A stretch of DNA of 64,000 nucleotides from the NCBI RefSeq assembly GCF_009870125.1, contig NC_046680.1, positions 6,386,001-6,450,000 of the forward strand, written 5' to 3'. The notes beneath the pieces are model-generated. The model was not told the DNA's origin, made no database searches, and worked only from the letters and a program-made list of their open reading frames with translations. This document shows, piece by piece, positions 40,301-51,925 of this stretch. The stretch is from Drosophila pseudoobscura (lineage: Eukaryota; Arthropoda; Insecta; Diptera; Drosophilidae). Position 1 is the stretch's first letter. Every line of letters starts with the position of its first letter. Made by a program: the position numbers and the translations under genes.

Positions 40301-41169
40301 GTGATGGCCCTCGAGCAGTTGCATTCGCTGTCCGCGCTGGATGATGAGGGATTGCTAACGAGGTTGGGTCGGCGCATGGCCGAGTTCCCCCTGGAGCCGA
40401 ATCTCTCGAAGATGCTCATCATGTCTGTGGCTCTGCAGTGCTCGGATGAGATCCTCACCATTGTCTCGATGCTGAGTGTCCAAAATGTGTTCTACAGGCC
40501 CAAGGACAAGCAGGCCCTAGCCGATCAGAAGAAGGCCAAGTTCAACCAGGCCGAGGGTGAGTCCCCCCAATTCAATCACATCGAATTATGCCTAACCCCA
40601 ACCTAATTTCTCCTTACACAGGCGATCATCTTACCCTCTTGGCCGTTTACAACAGCTGGAAGAACAACAAGTTCTCGAATGCCTGGTGCTACGAGAACTT
40701 TGTCCAGATCCGGACACTCAAACGGTCGCAGGATGTGAGGAAGCAGCTGCTGGGCATCATGGATAGGCATAAGCTGGACGTGGTATCGGCGGGCAAGAGC
40801 TCGGTGCGCATCCAGAAGGCCGTCTGCTCAGGCTTTTTCCGCAATGCGGCCAAAAAGGATCCACAGGAGGGCTACCGCACCCTGGTCGACTCGCAGGTGG
40901 TGTACATTCATCCATCGAGCGCTCTGTTCAATCGACAGCCAGAGTGGGTGATCTATCACGAACTGGTGCAGACCACCAAGGAGTATATGCGCGAGGTGAC
41001 CACTATCGATCCCAAGTGGCTCGTGGAGTTTGCCCCGTCCTTCTTCCGCTTCTCGGACCCCACCAAGCTGAGCAAATTCAAGAAGAACCAGCGCCTGGAA
41101 CCGCTCTACAACAAGTACGAGGAGCCGAACGCATGGCGCATATCGCGCGTGCGGCGTCGTCGCAACTAA
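37340..41169 (+). CDS. pea: pea / Prp22 (DHX8), DEAH-box spliceosomal RNA helicase
   Basis: ATP-dependent RNA helicase of the DHX8/Prp22 family, which releases spliced mRNA from the late spliceosome in the nucleus. Two exons, 37340-40556 and 40622-41169, joined at GAG G|GC, give 1254 aa, the usual family length. Order of domains: N-terminal helical region; an Arg-Ser/Arg-Glu-rich domain at about residues 170-280; an S1 RNA-binding domain at about 290-368 ([20 protein letters not shown]); helicase core with Walker [10 protein letters not shown] near 621, DEAH near 718, SAT near 750 and QRAGRAGR near 919; then winged-helix, ratchet and OB-fold regions, including [21 protein letters not shown] across the single intron. 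All helicase motifs are intact. It starts head to head with Rcd1 and ends 80 bases from the COA5 stop on the opposite strand. Confidence 0.96.
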
Positions 41170-41249
41170 TTCAACTGCTGGCCCATTTGTCCATTGTAGA
41201 ATTATTTGTATTTTAAACACTTAGAAATATATCAAATTAAGTTTGAAGA

Positions 41250-41565
41250 TCAGTAGCCTTTGCGTCCGCGAAAGCGTTGTCGGTTGTCCAGCTGAAATGG
41301 TGGGATGAATTAAAGTCGGTTCCAAATTAATCCACCCTTTCAGATGTCAGACGTCAGGACCTACCAGGGAGCGCTTGCATTCGTAGAAGGTGTTGCGGAG
41401 CACCTGGCACTCGGGCGGAACGTTGTTATCCATAAGGCACTGGCGCGGCGTTTTGCGGTCCACTCGACAGCAATCGCTTTCTAACAGGCACATTTTCAGG
41501 TCGGCACGCACTCCGGCACAGGCAGTTTCGTCGGCCAACTTTTCGTTGCCCTCGTAGCGCATCAT
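41250..41565 (-). CDS. COA5: COA5 / Pet191, cytochrome c oxidase assembly factor
   Basis: Small intermembrane-space protein needed for assembly of respiratory complex IV (family COA5/Pet191). Two exons, 41565-41365 and 41291-41250, join in phase 0 (KRSL|LDNR) to give 80 aa. The last exon encodes only LDNRQRFRGRKGY, which matches the human C-terminus almost exactly. Cysteines at 16/26 and 53/63 form CX9C pairs, and 33/43 has the same spacing, as expected for a Mia40-oxidised twin-CX9C protein. There is no cleavable presequence. Two adjacent ATGs (41565, 41562) could serve as start; I took the first. The gene is tail to tail with pea (80 bases between stops) and head to head with TMEM39, with a transposon between them. 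Confidence 0.93.
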
Positions 41566-41671
41566 TTTAGGCGCTGGCTAGAGGAACTTTATTTAAATTC
41601 AATTCAATTTAAAGTTACAAAACCAAATCCAGCTGAGATAACTGTGTTTGGCCCAGTGTTGCTAGACCATC

Positions 41672-42180
41672 AACTGTTGCCATGTTAGCTTATTTTAAGC
41701 TAGATTTGATTTTATTATAAAATCAAAAAGCTTGAAAAATATATGAAATCTTCTAGCTTGAAATCTATTTCATTAGCTTATTTTGGCTCCAAAAAATTTG
41801 GTACAAAACAATATTATGTTTTTTGATTGTATTGTAATATTTGTTCATTTTTATTGAGAAATCGGACAAAATATTGCGTCCAATGCAAGCATTGTATAAA
41901 CTAACAAAATACTTTTTCTCAGAAAGTCATCAAAAACAGAGGAGCAGGAGGCTGCAGTTTGTTTTTACTTTGCTGAGCACTCGGCCATAGCATAATGAAG
42001 AGGAAAAAACCATGTCATTACTTTAATTAAAAATTAAAAAAAAAAATGTCAATAAAATTCAATTGTCCATTATTTTGATGTGGCTATTATTTTTAAATAT
42101 TTTTACTTTACTTTTTACTTATTCTAGCTTATTTTTATCTTCAATCTACTTATGGTGACTCTCAAAATCTGGCACCACTG
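41672..42180. mobile_element. hAT-type transposon remnant, copy A (509 bp)
   Basis: The right end, read inward, is CAGTGGTGCCAGATTTTGAG. The left end is the degenerate AACTGTTGCCA. The element is flanked by an exact 8-bp duplication AGACCATC (41664-41671 and 42181-42188), the target-site length of hAT elements, and CAGTG-type ends are typical of the superfamily. The interior has TTAGCTTATTTT subterminal repeats and a 170-base block shared, in inverted orientation, with the copy at 51268-51818. That block carries the end of a transposase-like frame with an in-frame stop, so the copy is dead. It lies entirely between the COA5 and TMEM39 start codons. Confidence 0.8.
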
Positions 42181-42324
42181 AGACCATCAGCTGATTGGCG
42201 ATTTGTGTTTAACAGCACTGTTACTAGTACATTTTGTTGTTTTCCAGCCGCACAAAAACAATGAATACTTGAAATTGTTTAAATGTAGTTGCAAGTCCTA
42301 GGGAACACAATTGGCTAACTTAAA

Positions 42325-43848
42325 ATGGCTTATGAAGAGCGCAGCAGTGACGGCAGCAGCTCCAGCGAAGCCCAGGACGTCTACGCGAACATGATTGGCG
42401 GCAAAACGCCACCGGCGCAGACGCCGGGCAGCACCATGCCCAAACATGTACCATTTCCGGAACACTCCAACACATCCGAGTGGCTAAGCGAGCTGATAAT
42501 GTGTGCCTTTACTATGGGAGCAGCCATTGTGCAGTTCATAAACATATATCGCACAAACTGGTGGCTGTCCCAGGCTCACACAAGGCACATGGTGGTGGGT
42601 TTCGCCAAAGTTTTACATGCAGAGAATAGATGTCTATAGAACCTTTGCTTTTTCTTCCAGAACATAGAGCTAATTGATCCGTATTTACGATATCTGATAC
42701 TCATACTCAATACGCGAAGGCTGGTATACTGTGTTCTGCTGGCCAAAGTGAAGGCAAACGAGAAGACGCAACATATAATACGCACGGCCATCAAGTACAC
42801 ATTTGGTGGCTTGGTGCAGCTGGGCTTGGGCTTGTGTGCTCTGAAACTGTATCAGAAGCACAGCTACGTATTGCTGCTCTTCCTGACCTATCCGTAAGCA
42901 TTCCTAAAAATCGTATCTGATCTGTAAATGATATCACAATGGAGTCTACCTCTCCACAGAGTGATAATCTATCTGCTCATCTTTGGCTTCCAACTGGAGC
43001 CATTTCTGCGCACCCGCTTCGAGCTGCCCGGTGTCTACATAAACGACATGCCTGTCCACAGCTGCACTACCAACGCTGTACGCATTCGCGAGGAGATCGA
43101 GACGTTGCGGCACGACTTCAACAAACGGTTCAAACAGCTCATATTCACCTCAATGCTCAATGCCTACTACAGCGGTCTGGTGCCATGTTGTCTGGCCGTG
43201 AACGTCAACTACAACGTGATGCGGGCCGCACAGCATTGCATCATTGTGTGCCTGGGGGCGTTTAGTTTATGCGCCGCCTACCTATATCCCGCCAGGTACA
43301 GCGACATTTTGCACAGAGCCACCTTGCACTTGGGCTGCTGGCAGCGAATCGATCGGGACCCGGCGCCATCGCAACTAATTGTGGCCGCTAGTGCGTTCAC
43401 CTGGTCGAAATTTACGGCCTACGGTCATGGCATTGTGGTTAAGCACAACGGAGGACTCTATCGCAGCCTGGGACTGGTGACGGTGGCCACACCCGGAAAT
43501 GCCAGCCATGTGCGCTTCTATGTGAGTGTGGACCGAGACACCCACCCATGGACTACATATTCTGATAATCTCTCTCCACAGAAACTATTCCACAATCCCA
43601 CTGTCATTTACTCGACGCTTGCCACTCTGCAGGCAGCCATATTGCTGGTGGAGATCGCCTCTCTCAGTCCGGCCACCATCGAGTGGCACTTTGTGCTGTC
43701 CATCAGCTTTGTGGCATTCACCAGCATGGGAGCATTCTTCAAGCTAGTCCGAGACTATCTCATAACCAAGGATCTGTACAAGGCTGAGCATGGCAGCACC
43801 CCACCCGAACGACCATTTAAACTGAGTCTCAGATCTGAATTTATGTAA
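42325..43848 (+). CDS. TMEM39: TMEM39 family multi-pass ER membrane protein
   Basis: Homologue of human TMEM39A/B, ER membrane proteins implicated in secretory cargo handling and phosphoinositide and autophagy control. Four exons, 42325-42594, 42661-42893, 42960-43521 and 43582-43848, all with GT-AG ends and matching phases, give 443 aa. The N-terminal 45 residues are polar and Ser-rich. Several hydrophobic segments follow, including LIMCAFTMGAAIVQFINIY, YTFGGLVQLGLGLCALKLY, LLLFLTYPVIIYLLIFGF, AAQHCIIVCLGAFSLCAAYL and the final pair around TLATLQAAILLVEIA and FVLSISFVAFTSMGAFFKLV. The closing pattern RFY|KLFHNPT ... FKLVRDY is diagnostic of the family. The exon 1 donor could also be three bases earlier (ATG|GTGGTG), removing one Val. 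It ends 70 bases from the CysRS-m stop on the opposite strand. Confidence 0.93.
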
Positions 43849-43918
43849 TAATAACCATGACGTAGACACAACACTCTCATTTCCATTTTGGCTTTTCATT
43901 TGGCACAGCCAAATGCTT

Positions 43919-45647
43919 TCACTGTTTGCGTTCACTGGCGGCGGCTCGGGAAGCGTAGACCCAAGAGCTGCCTTCTTTATGGTCACGTATTTGAATGCCA
44001 TGCTGTTCCAGCAGGTTGCGCAGCTCGTCGCATGCGGCCAACAGGGGAATGTTCTTCTGCTGCCCGGATATCGCTTCTCGTCGCAGTTTTCCGCGTATGG
44101 CCAGGATGTCCGCTATCAAAAGAGCGGGGTCCACAGCCCCACCCGCAGTCGGTAATGATATCTCCTGTGAAAGGCTCTCCGTCTCGGTCAGTTTGGTAAT
44201 GCCAAAAGTTAGCATGGCCCGGTTTATGTAGTTGCCGGCTGCCGTCAGGAGATCCAGGCAATAGGCTGGCTCTTCCTCGGCATCCACTTGCTGCTCATTT
44301 ATGCAGCGACTTATGCTAGTCATCTGATCGATCAGCACGCTGACGCCACGCGCCGTATCGAAGTCATCACGCAAGCTGCTGTCGAACTCGGTTACCATGT
44401 GGGCGATCTGTGCCTTGAGAGCCCCCTCATCCAGCTTCCGAATCGGCTTGAGGAACTGCGTATAGGCACTAAGATCCGCCTGAAAGTTCTTGAAACGCTG
44501 CAGCGTCTGACGGGCGGTCAGCATCAACTGCTCGCTATAGGGCATGGCGTTACGGTAGTTGGACAACAGACAGGCCATTCTAAACTCGTCGGATGTGTAG
44601 CTCTGGAGCATCTCGCTGATGGATATGGTATTGCCCAGGGATTTCGACATTTTCTGCTCGTCCCCCGCTATGTACAGCTGGCCCGTGTGCATCCAGTAGT
44701 TTACCCATTGGTCGGTCTGGTAGCGGACACAGCATTGCGCCTCCTCATTCTCGTGATGGGGGAACCTCAGGTCCAGGCCGCCAGCATGAAAATCCAGTTT
44801 GTGGCCGAAAAAGAATCCGGCAATGGCACTGCATTCAATGTGCCAGCCGGGGCGACCCTCTCCACCCCAAGGAGCCGCCCAACTGGGCTCATCAGCCTCC
44901 TTCTTGGCCTTCCAAAGAGCAAAGTCCGCACTGTTCTGCTTAAACAGATCCGACTTCTCTTCGGTGCTCATGCCCAGCCTCTGCAGTTTGCCGTAGTGTG
45001 GATACTTGGACACGTCAAAGTACACAGAATTGTCCTCCGTCACGTAGGCATGCGAATCGTTGATGAGATCTTCTATGAATTGCACAATCGCCGGCATGTT
45101 GCTTGTGACGTGGGTGCGTATGTCCGGTGGCTGGACGTTGAGACGCAGCATGTCCTGTTTAAACTCGGCTTCATAGGTACGGGCCATTCCCAGCCAATCG
45201 CAGCCGGAATCGCGGGCTTTCCTAATGATTTTGACGTCTACATCTGTAATATTCATGGCAGTGACGAGATTTATATTGAAATAGTTCCGTAGAATGCGTT
45301 GAATGATGTCCACCTTCACATAGGTGCTGGCATGGCCTAGATGGGCAGAGTCGTAGACTGTTGGGCCGCATGTGTACCAGGTGACCATGTTCTGGTTACG
45401 TAGTATAAGGGGAACTTTCCGGCGCATTCCATTGTTGTAGACTCTTATGTCCGTATGCTGGCCCATGGGCTTGTGCCAGTGGTACGGCGGCGGCTCTGTG
45501 GGGCTCTCGCTGAAGTTTCGTCGGCAGGACTGAAAGTTCCGCCAGGACCAGTGTCTGAGGAGCACCTCTTTGCTGTAACTGCGAAGACACTGAGGTATTA
45601 TTATTGGCCAACTGGCAAGGTAGCTATCTTACTTACTGACTCAACAT
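43919..45647 (-). CDS. CysRS-m: Mitochondrial cysteinyl-tRNA synthetase
   Basis: Class I aminoacyl-tRNA synthetase that charges mitochondrial tRNA-Cys (CARS2 family). The long reading frame has no ATG before its conserved part. I place the start in an 11-nt first exon (45647-45637), spliced with a perfect GTAAGT donor across a 58-bp intron to 45578. CA|T restores the frame, giving MLSHYSKEV and then the known frame, 556 aa in all. The basic, Ser-rich N-terminus fits a mitochondrial presequence. Motifs: zinc and nucleotide-site TCGPTVYD with HLGH (residues 83-86), WHIECSAIA at 249-257, FPHHENEEAQ, and KMSKS at 313-317. The remaining two-thirds is helical anticodon-binding sequence. It diverges from O-fut1 across a 172-base spacer. 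Cytosolic CysRS is much longer, so the organellar assignment is firm. Confidence 0.94.
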
Positions 45648-45819
45648 GTTTCTGTTCGTCCCAATTTTTTACAAATTTTAAATATCTAAATGAATTTTTA
45701 ACAATAACAACAATCAACAATTGACTGGATTGACGAAGGTTGCCAGACCATGTCAATACAGTCGCTTAGCGCGTGGAGCTGCCACCCAGTCTGAATTGGA
45801 TGAAGACGAAGCCGGCAGA
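45648..45819. promoter_or_regulatory. Divergent promoter CysRS-m / O-fut1
   Basis: The shortest head-to-head spacer in the island, 172 bases between start codons. It holds an AT-rich core around 45660-45720 and no clear TATA box. Both 5' leaders must be very short, or must overlap. Confidence 0.55.
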
Positions 45820-47099
45820 ATGCAGTGGCTTAAATTAAAGTTCCCTTTTATTTATTTAATTTGCACTGTAACAGCAGCAGCATGGGCCAATTTGGAGCGC
45901 GACCCCAACGGCTATCTCACCTACTGTCCCTGCATGGGTAAGTCTGGCGTTGGATCTTTGTTGGATCTGTATTCAAGTACAGTGATATTGATTGATACTC
46001 CCCCTTAGGGCGCTTTGGCAACCAAGCTGACCATTTTCTCGGCTCATTGGCCTTTGCTAAGGGTCTGAATCGCACCCTTATCCTACCACCATGGGTGGAG
46101 TATCGCAAGGGTGAAATGCGCTCCCGACAGGTGCCCTTCAATACGTACTTTGACGTGGAGCCGCTCAAGGATTACCATCGGGTCATACTGATGTCGGACT
46201 TTATGTGGCATCTGGCGGACGACATCTGGCCGGAATCGGAGCGTGTGTCCTTCTGCTACATGGAGCGCAAGAGCCTACAGCAGGAGAAAAACAATCCGGA
46301 CCAGCCCAACTGCCATGCCAAGGATGGAAATCCTTTTGGCCCTTTCTGGGACACCTACAACATTGACTTTGTCAAGTCGGAGTTCTATGGACCGCTGCAC
46401 TTTGATGTGCACCACAGCTCCATGGCAACCAAGTGGCAAAGCAAATACCCAGCCGACTCCTGGCCAGTTCTGGCCTTTACAGGCGCCCCAGCCAGCTTCC
46501 CTGTCCAGTTGGAAAACCGTGAGCTACAGAAGCATATGCAATGGAGTGCCAAGTACAGGGACGCTGCTAGGGACTTTATCCGGAAAGTACTGCCCCGGGG
46601 AGCTTTCGTGGGCATCCACCTGCGCAATGGCATCGACTGGGTGAGGGCCTGTGAGCACGTCAAGGATAGCCAGCATCTGTTCGCGTCGCCCCAGTGCCTG
46701 GGCTACAAGAACGAGCGGGGATCTCTCTATCCCGAGCTCTGCATGCAGACCAAGGAATCGATAGTGCGACAGCTAAAGAGGACCATCAAGAATGTGCGCC
46801 AGACGCAGCCCAACAATGAGATAAAATCCGTATTTGTGGCATCCGATGCTAATCACATGATCGGAGAGCTAAATGCGGCGCTCAGCCGCATGGGCATCTC
46901 CGTGCACAGGCTGCCCGAAGATGATCCTTATTTAGATTTGGCCATTTTGGGGCAATCGAATCATTTTATTGGAAACTGTATCTCATCGTATAGCGCATTT
47001 GTGAAACGTGAGAGGGACTCTCACGGCTTTCCATCCTACTTTTGGTCCTTCCCCAAGGAGAAGGACCGCCAGCAGTCCAAGGCGCATGAGGAGCTATAA
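45820..47099 (+). CDS. O-fut1: GDP-fucose protein O-fucosyltransferase 1
   Basis: Soluble ER enzyme that transfers fucose from GDP-fucose to Ser/Thr in properly folded EGF-like repeats (POFUT1, GT65). In flies it is required for Notch signalling and Notch folding. Exons 45820-45937 and 46009-47099 join at ATG G|GG to give 402 aa, the length I recall for the D. melanogaster enzyme. Features: signal peptide at about 1-22 ([18 protein letters not shown]); [20 protein letters not shown], the GDP-fucose-binding N-terminal motif; [14 protein letters not shown] near residue 240 with the catalytic Arg; VASDANHMI; and C-terminal HEEL, an ER-retrieval signal. I chose ATG 45820 because it places the signal peptide at the N-terminus. 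The upstream open frame lacks ATG. It ends 258 bases from the eIF3m stop. Confidence 0.97.
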
Positions 47100-47357
47100 A
47101 TCTCCTGGAAAAATCTCAGCTTAAACGCAATGCAGACAGACGAGGACCTACTGTAGTGATAAGCTAGAAAAGTAATCCAATCCACGCATTTAACGAGAAA
47201 TGGCTTTTACGTTCGATTTACTTAGAAATTTATTCAAGCTTTCTACGCATTCTTGAAAATAATTTAGTTTGTAATTCAAACGCCCCGAAATATTTGTTTT
47301 TTCTTGGCCAATCATTTCGATTATGTTTCGTTTTTATGTACCATTTATGACGGCTGC

Positions 47358-48697
47358 CTAGTGTATCAGCTTTTGTGTGCGGGCCAATTCCAATTGCGCG
47401 GATGAAACATTTGTGAGACCATCACGGACTGAGCTCAGGTTCTCCTTCCAGGCCTGCAGTAAGTCCCGCAGCTGTTCCCATTGCGGGGCTCCAAATGTAC
47501 GATGCATGGTCGATGAAATGTGTACCTTGCGGTTGGCCTGATCCAAGCGAGCCCGCACCAGTTTCGTCTTGAGCACCTGGATGACGAAGGGTTCCACTTC
47601 ATCTTCGGTGATTTGCAGCTCCTTAGTCAGGGTATCGAAGGTCATTTCTGGATTGCTCTCGGCCAACTGCATGAACGTCAGCAGGCGCATCTTCTTCATG
47701 TTCTGTTCGTGGTTTAGTCCCTGAGAGTTGACAAACTCCTTGTGATCCTCGTAGAACTGAACGTACGATGGCAATTTGTCAGAGACAAAAATGGAAAGCA
47801 AATCGTGGATGAGATCGCCCTCCAAGAAGCGCACTGGCTTCAACGCTAGCAACGGATCCAGCAGGAATGTATTGGGATCGGCCAGGGCGGTGACAATGCA
47901 CTTCATGGCATCCTCGCGTGCCACACAGGCATTGTCAGCCGTATATGTGCCCAGCAGCTCAATCATTACCTTGGAAGAGAGCTCCATGTTAGTATCCTTG
48001 GTGACATCATGGAGCAGGCGGTACAACTTCTGCATTTGTTCAGAGGATGGCGGGCAATTGGCAAACTGAGTTTTTAGCTGATCCACTCCAGTGAAGACTT
48101 CCAAAACCTGTTCGCATTGCTTGGCCACCTGCACCAGATGGTAGTAGACATGGTAGCGCAAGGGTGAGGCCGTGTCCAGATTGTTAAACAGACGCCACAG
48201 CGACTGCAAGCACACCTTGCCCAGCGGCTGGTTCGGCGCCTTGGTCATCTTTTCGCAGTACGCCAACACAATGTTCTCTCCGCGGTCCAGGGGGATCTAC
48301 AAATCAGAAGTAATTAAAACCTGCATCTTGAATTCTCTGATGCTTACTCACCGTTATCATTATGGACACTATGCTATTGAGGATGCCGTCGATCTGAGAA
48401 GGCTCTCCATCTTTGAAGCAAACATCGCAGACGCCAATGATTTTGTGCAAATCATCTTCAACGCCTTTGTTGGATTTCTCCGATGAGATTTCAGCTCCCA
48501 ACTTCTTGAAATACTTGCGCAGCTCTTGCACCTATTGCGAATTTGTTTAAATATTAGCTTCCCGTTTGTTTTGCACCCTTTCGGGACAACATAACCTCAA
48601 ATTCGGTTTAGTCCGTCGAAAACGGGACACATAGCTGTCACTCAAACTTTACCTGCTCGTCCAAGGAAAGGTCAATGAAAACCGGATGCGAAGTCAT
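47358..48697 (-). CDS. eIF3m: eIF3 subunit m (Tango7)
   Basis: PCI-domain subunit of translation initiation factor 3. In flies it is also known as Tango7, from a Golgi-organisation screen, with reported caspase-related roles. Three exons on the minus strand, 48697-48653 (only 15 codons), 48531-48352 and 48296-47358, all in phase 0, give 387 aa, the family length. The first exon encodes [15 protein letters not shown]. The PCI domain lies in the C-terminal half ([20 protein letters not shown] through the winged helix with [11 protein letters not shown]). Introns are 121 and 55 bp. It is head to head with Ercc1 (404 bases between starts) and tail to tail with O-fut1. Confidence 0.96.
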
Positions 48698-49101
48698 ATT
48701 GCTAATAATTGTATTCCAATTTATTGAATCAAATCTTGTTGAAAATAACACGCACGCACACACTTCGGTGCTATGACAGTCGAAAAAGGAAAGAGAGCTA
48801 ACAGTGATGCCAAAGTGGCGTTATTCTAGCTGCTTTCGGTCTGCAGGCCAGCGCCAGCAGATATTAAGAATATAATGCAAACAAGTTATAACTTTCCCAG
48901 CATCAATTCGAAAGTAGATCTTCTACATCTAATTGAATTTTAAATGTATGATTCCAAGTCAAAGATATATGGAATTTTTTTTCTTCTACGTATCTATTTT
49001 TAAGAAGCTAAAACAGCCAAACAATGACAGAGCTGCCAGATGGCACTAAAAACAGTGCCGGAAAACGTAATACAATTTTCCGGCTGTTTTAGAAGGATAG
49101 A
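48698..49101. promoter_or_regulatory. Divergent promoter eIF3m / Ercc1
   Basis: 404 bases between the two start codons, AT-rich in the Ercc1-proximal half. No mobile element is recognised inside, unlike the COA5/TMEM39 and Ciao1/HPS1 spacers. Confidence 0.5.
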
Positions 49102-49960
49102 ATGGATGATTTCGACGACGATTCTTTTAATGATGTTTTGGGCTCCATGGAAATGCCCACATCGCCCAAGAAGCCTAAGGTGCAGCCCAGTACCATCCAG
49201 CCCGTTCCCGCTGCGACATCAACCGCTAATAGCAGCAACAACACTTCCGCTTCAATAACAGTCGCCAAGCCGGCTTCAAATCCTCACAGCGTCCTTGTCC
49301 ACAGCAAGCAGCGAGGCAATCCAATACTAAAATCTATACAGAACGTACCTCTGGAATTTCGCGATGACATTGTACCCGACTATGTTGTGGGCCGCACTTC
49401 CTGCATCCTTTTCCTATCGCTCAAGTATCACAATCTCAATCCAGATTACATTTGTCAGCGACTGAAGGCTCTGGGCAAGATGTACGAGCTACGTGTCTTG
49501 CTGGTCCAAGTAGACACGCCGGAGCCGCACAACGCTCTTAAAAGCTTGACTCGGATATCACTGCTAGCAGATCTTACCATGATGCTGGCCTGGAATGCAG
49601 AGGAGGCTGGCAAAATAATTGAAACCTACAAGCAGTTTGAAAAGCGCCCACCTGATTTGATAATGGAACGAGTGGAATCGAATCCTCATCAAAAGGTGCA
49701 GTACAACAATGTTATCAAATATGTATACTCCTAAATATGCTCATAATATTAATAATGCTTGTTGATCTTAGCTGGTGGCCGCTCTGACCAACATCAAGCC
49801 TGTGAACAAAACGGATGCCGTCACGCTTCTTCAGACTTTTGGCAACCTGGGAAATGTGATCACTGCCAGTGAGGAGAGACTGTCACAGGTGATGGGTCTG
49901 GGGCCCCGTAAGGCCAAAAGGTTATTTAAAACCCTGCAGGAACCCTTTCTTAACAAGTAG
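49102..49960 (+). CDS. Ercc1: Ercc1 DNA-repair endonuclease subunit
   Basis: Non-catalytic partner of the XPF-type nuclease (Mei-9 in flies). The heterodimer cuts 5' of lesions in nucleotide-excision repair and acts in meiotic recombination and crosslink repair in the nucleus. Exons 49102-49695 and 49772-49960 join in phase 0 (HQK|LVAAL), 260 aa. The acidic N-terminus ([11 protein letters not shown]) leads to a low-complexity Ser/Asn/Thr linker, then the central nuclease-like domain at about residues 64-185 starting with [13 protein letters not shown], then a tandem helix-hairpin-helix C-terminus with [11 protein letters not shown] near 240-250. The central domain lacks the ERKxxxD catalytic motif, as in all ERCC1 proteins. 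It ends 154 bases from the Ciao1 stop. Confidence 0.95.
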
Positions 49961-50114
49961 TATTTGAGATTATTTAAGAGAAAAATCATTATTAGGTCAA
50001 GATTATCTGTAATTTAAATACTTTTATTTCTTATTAGGAAGAAACTTTATTCGTATAAAAATCAAACTACTCTTTGCTTAAACACTTATGACCTACAACA
50101 CATTGATCGGATTG

Positions 50115-51152
<1,038 letters not shown>

Positions 51153-51267
51153 TCACGGAGTTTTTGATAACAAAAGCGCATGTGGAAAGAAGAAGAAGGT
51201 CAGTCATCAACAGCTGATTTTCTATTGCTGCCGAACAACACTGACTTTTGGCGGGGGTGGGAGTGCG

Positions 51268-51818
51268 CAGTTCTGCCAGATTTTGAGAGTCACCTTAAGC
51301 TAGATTGAAGAACAAAAGAAGCTAGAATAAGCTAAAAAGTAAAAAAACAAAATGGCTTAAAAATAATAGGCTAAAACACATCAAAATAATGGTTCATTGA
51401 ATTTTATTGATACATTTTTTTTTTGAATTTTGAATTAAGGTTATGACATGGTTTTCCCCATTTCACTATGCTATGGCCGATTGCTCAGCAAAGTAAAAAC
51501 AAACTGCAGCCTCCTGCTCCTCTGTTTTTGATGGCTTTCTGATAATAACTATTTTGTTAGTTTGTACAATGCTTGCATTGGACGCAATATGTTTTTTAGC
51601 AACAGCATGCTGCCGTAATTCGCACAACTTGGCGCCAATTGTTGACTTACAAAAAGAACAGTACGATTTTGTGGCACATTGCGTAACCACTTCTTAAATT
51701 AATTTTTTGTATTTAATGTAAATTAACAAATATTACAATACAATAAAAAAAAAAACATTGTTTTGTACTCAATTTTATTTTCAAGCTATAAGCAAAATAA
51801 GCTAAAATGGCAGGACTG
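51268..51818. mobile_element. hAT-type transposon remnant, copy B (551 bp)
   Basis: Inverted relative to copy A. Left end CAGTTCTGCCAGATTTTGAG; right end, read inward, CAGTCCTGCCATTTTAGC. The ends therefore form imperfect terminal inverted repeats of about 11 bases (CAGTNNTGCCA). Subterminal AAGCTAGAATAAGCTA words match copy A. Unlike copy A, the flanking 8-mers (GGAGTGCG and TGGGTGGG) do not match, so the target duplication has decayed or the element was rearranged. It contains a broken transposase first-exon remnant on the minus strand. It fills most of the Ciao1/HPS1 divergent promoter, and its right edge is 107 bases from the HPS1 ATG. Confidence 0.75.
51466..51690 (-). pseudogene. BED-type zinc-finger transposase remnant inside the hAT copy
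   Basis: An open frame without an ATG encodes CSFCKSTIGAKLCELRQH followed by AVAKKH, that is C-X2-C ... H-X5-H, the BED zinc finger found at the N-terminus of hAT transposases. Just upstream, another frame reads FKKWLRNVP, the Trp-containing element that normally precedes the finger in the same frame, so a frameshift separates them. The frame ends about 40 residues after the finger, and no catalytic (RNase-H-like, dimerisation) part exists. It is a decayed fragment; host domestication is possible but unsupported. Confidence 0.55.
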
Positions 51819-51925
51819 TGGGTGGGTGCAGGAGTTACATTCCGCATTCCGTTACGTTACCCAGCACCAGTGAAGAAATTTGTGTATCCTGTATTTTCCT
51901 GTTTTGCAAATTAAATGATGATAAA

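Noticed and set aside
41653-41663. CAGTGTTGCTA as the left end of hAT copy A
   Set aside because: It resembles the terminal repeat, but this choice gives no target duplication, whereas the end at 41672 gives an exact 8-bp one and aligns with copy B.
44288-45292. 334-codon plus-strand frame opposite CysRS-m
   Set aside because: Shadow of the synthetase frame; no domain, no promoter and no splice context.
51818-51925. N-terminal extension of HPS1 starting with GTG
   Set aside because: Begins at the transposon edge without ATG; the family N-terminus begins at the downstream ATG.
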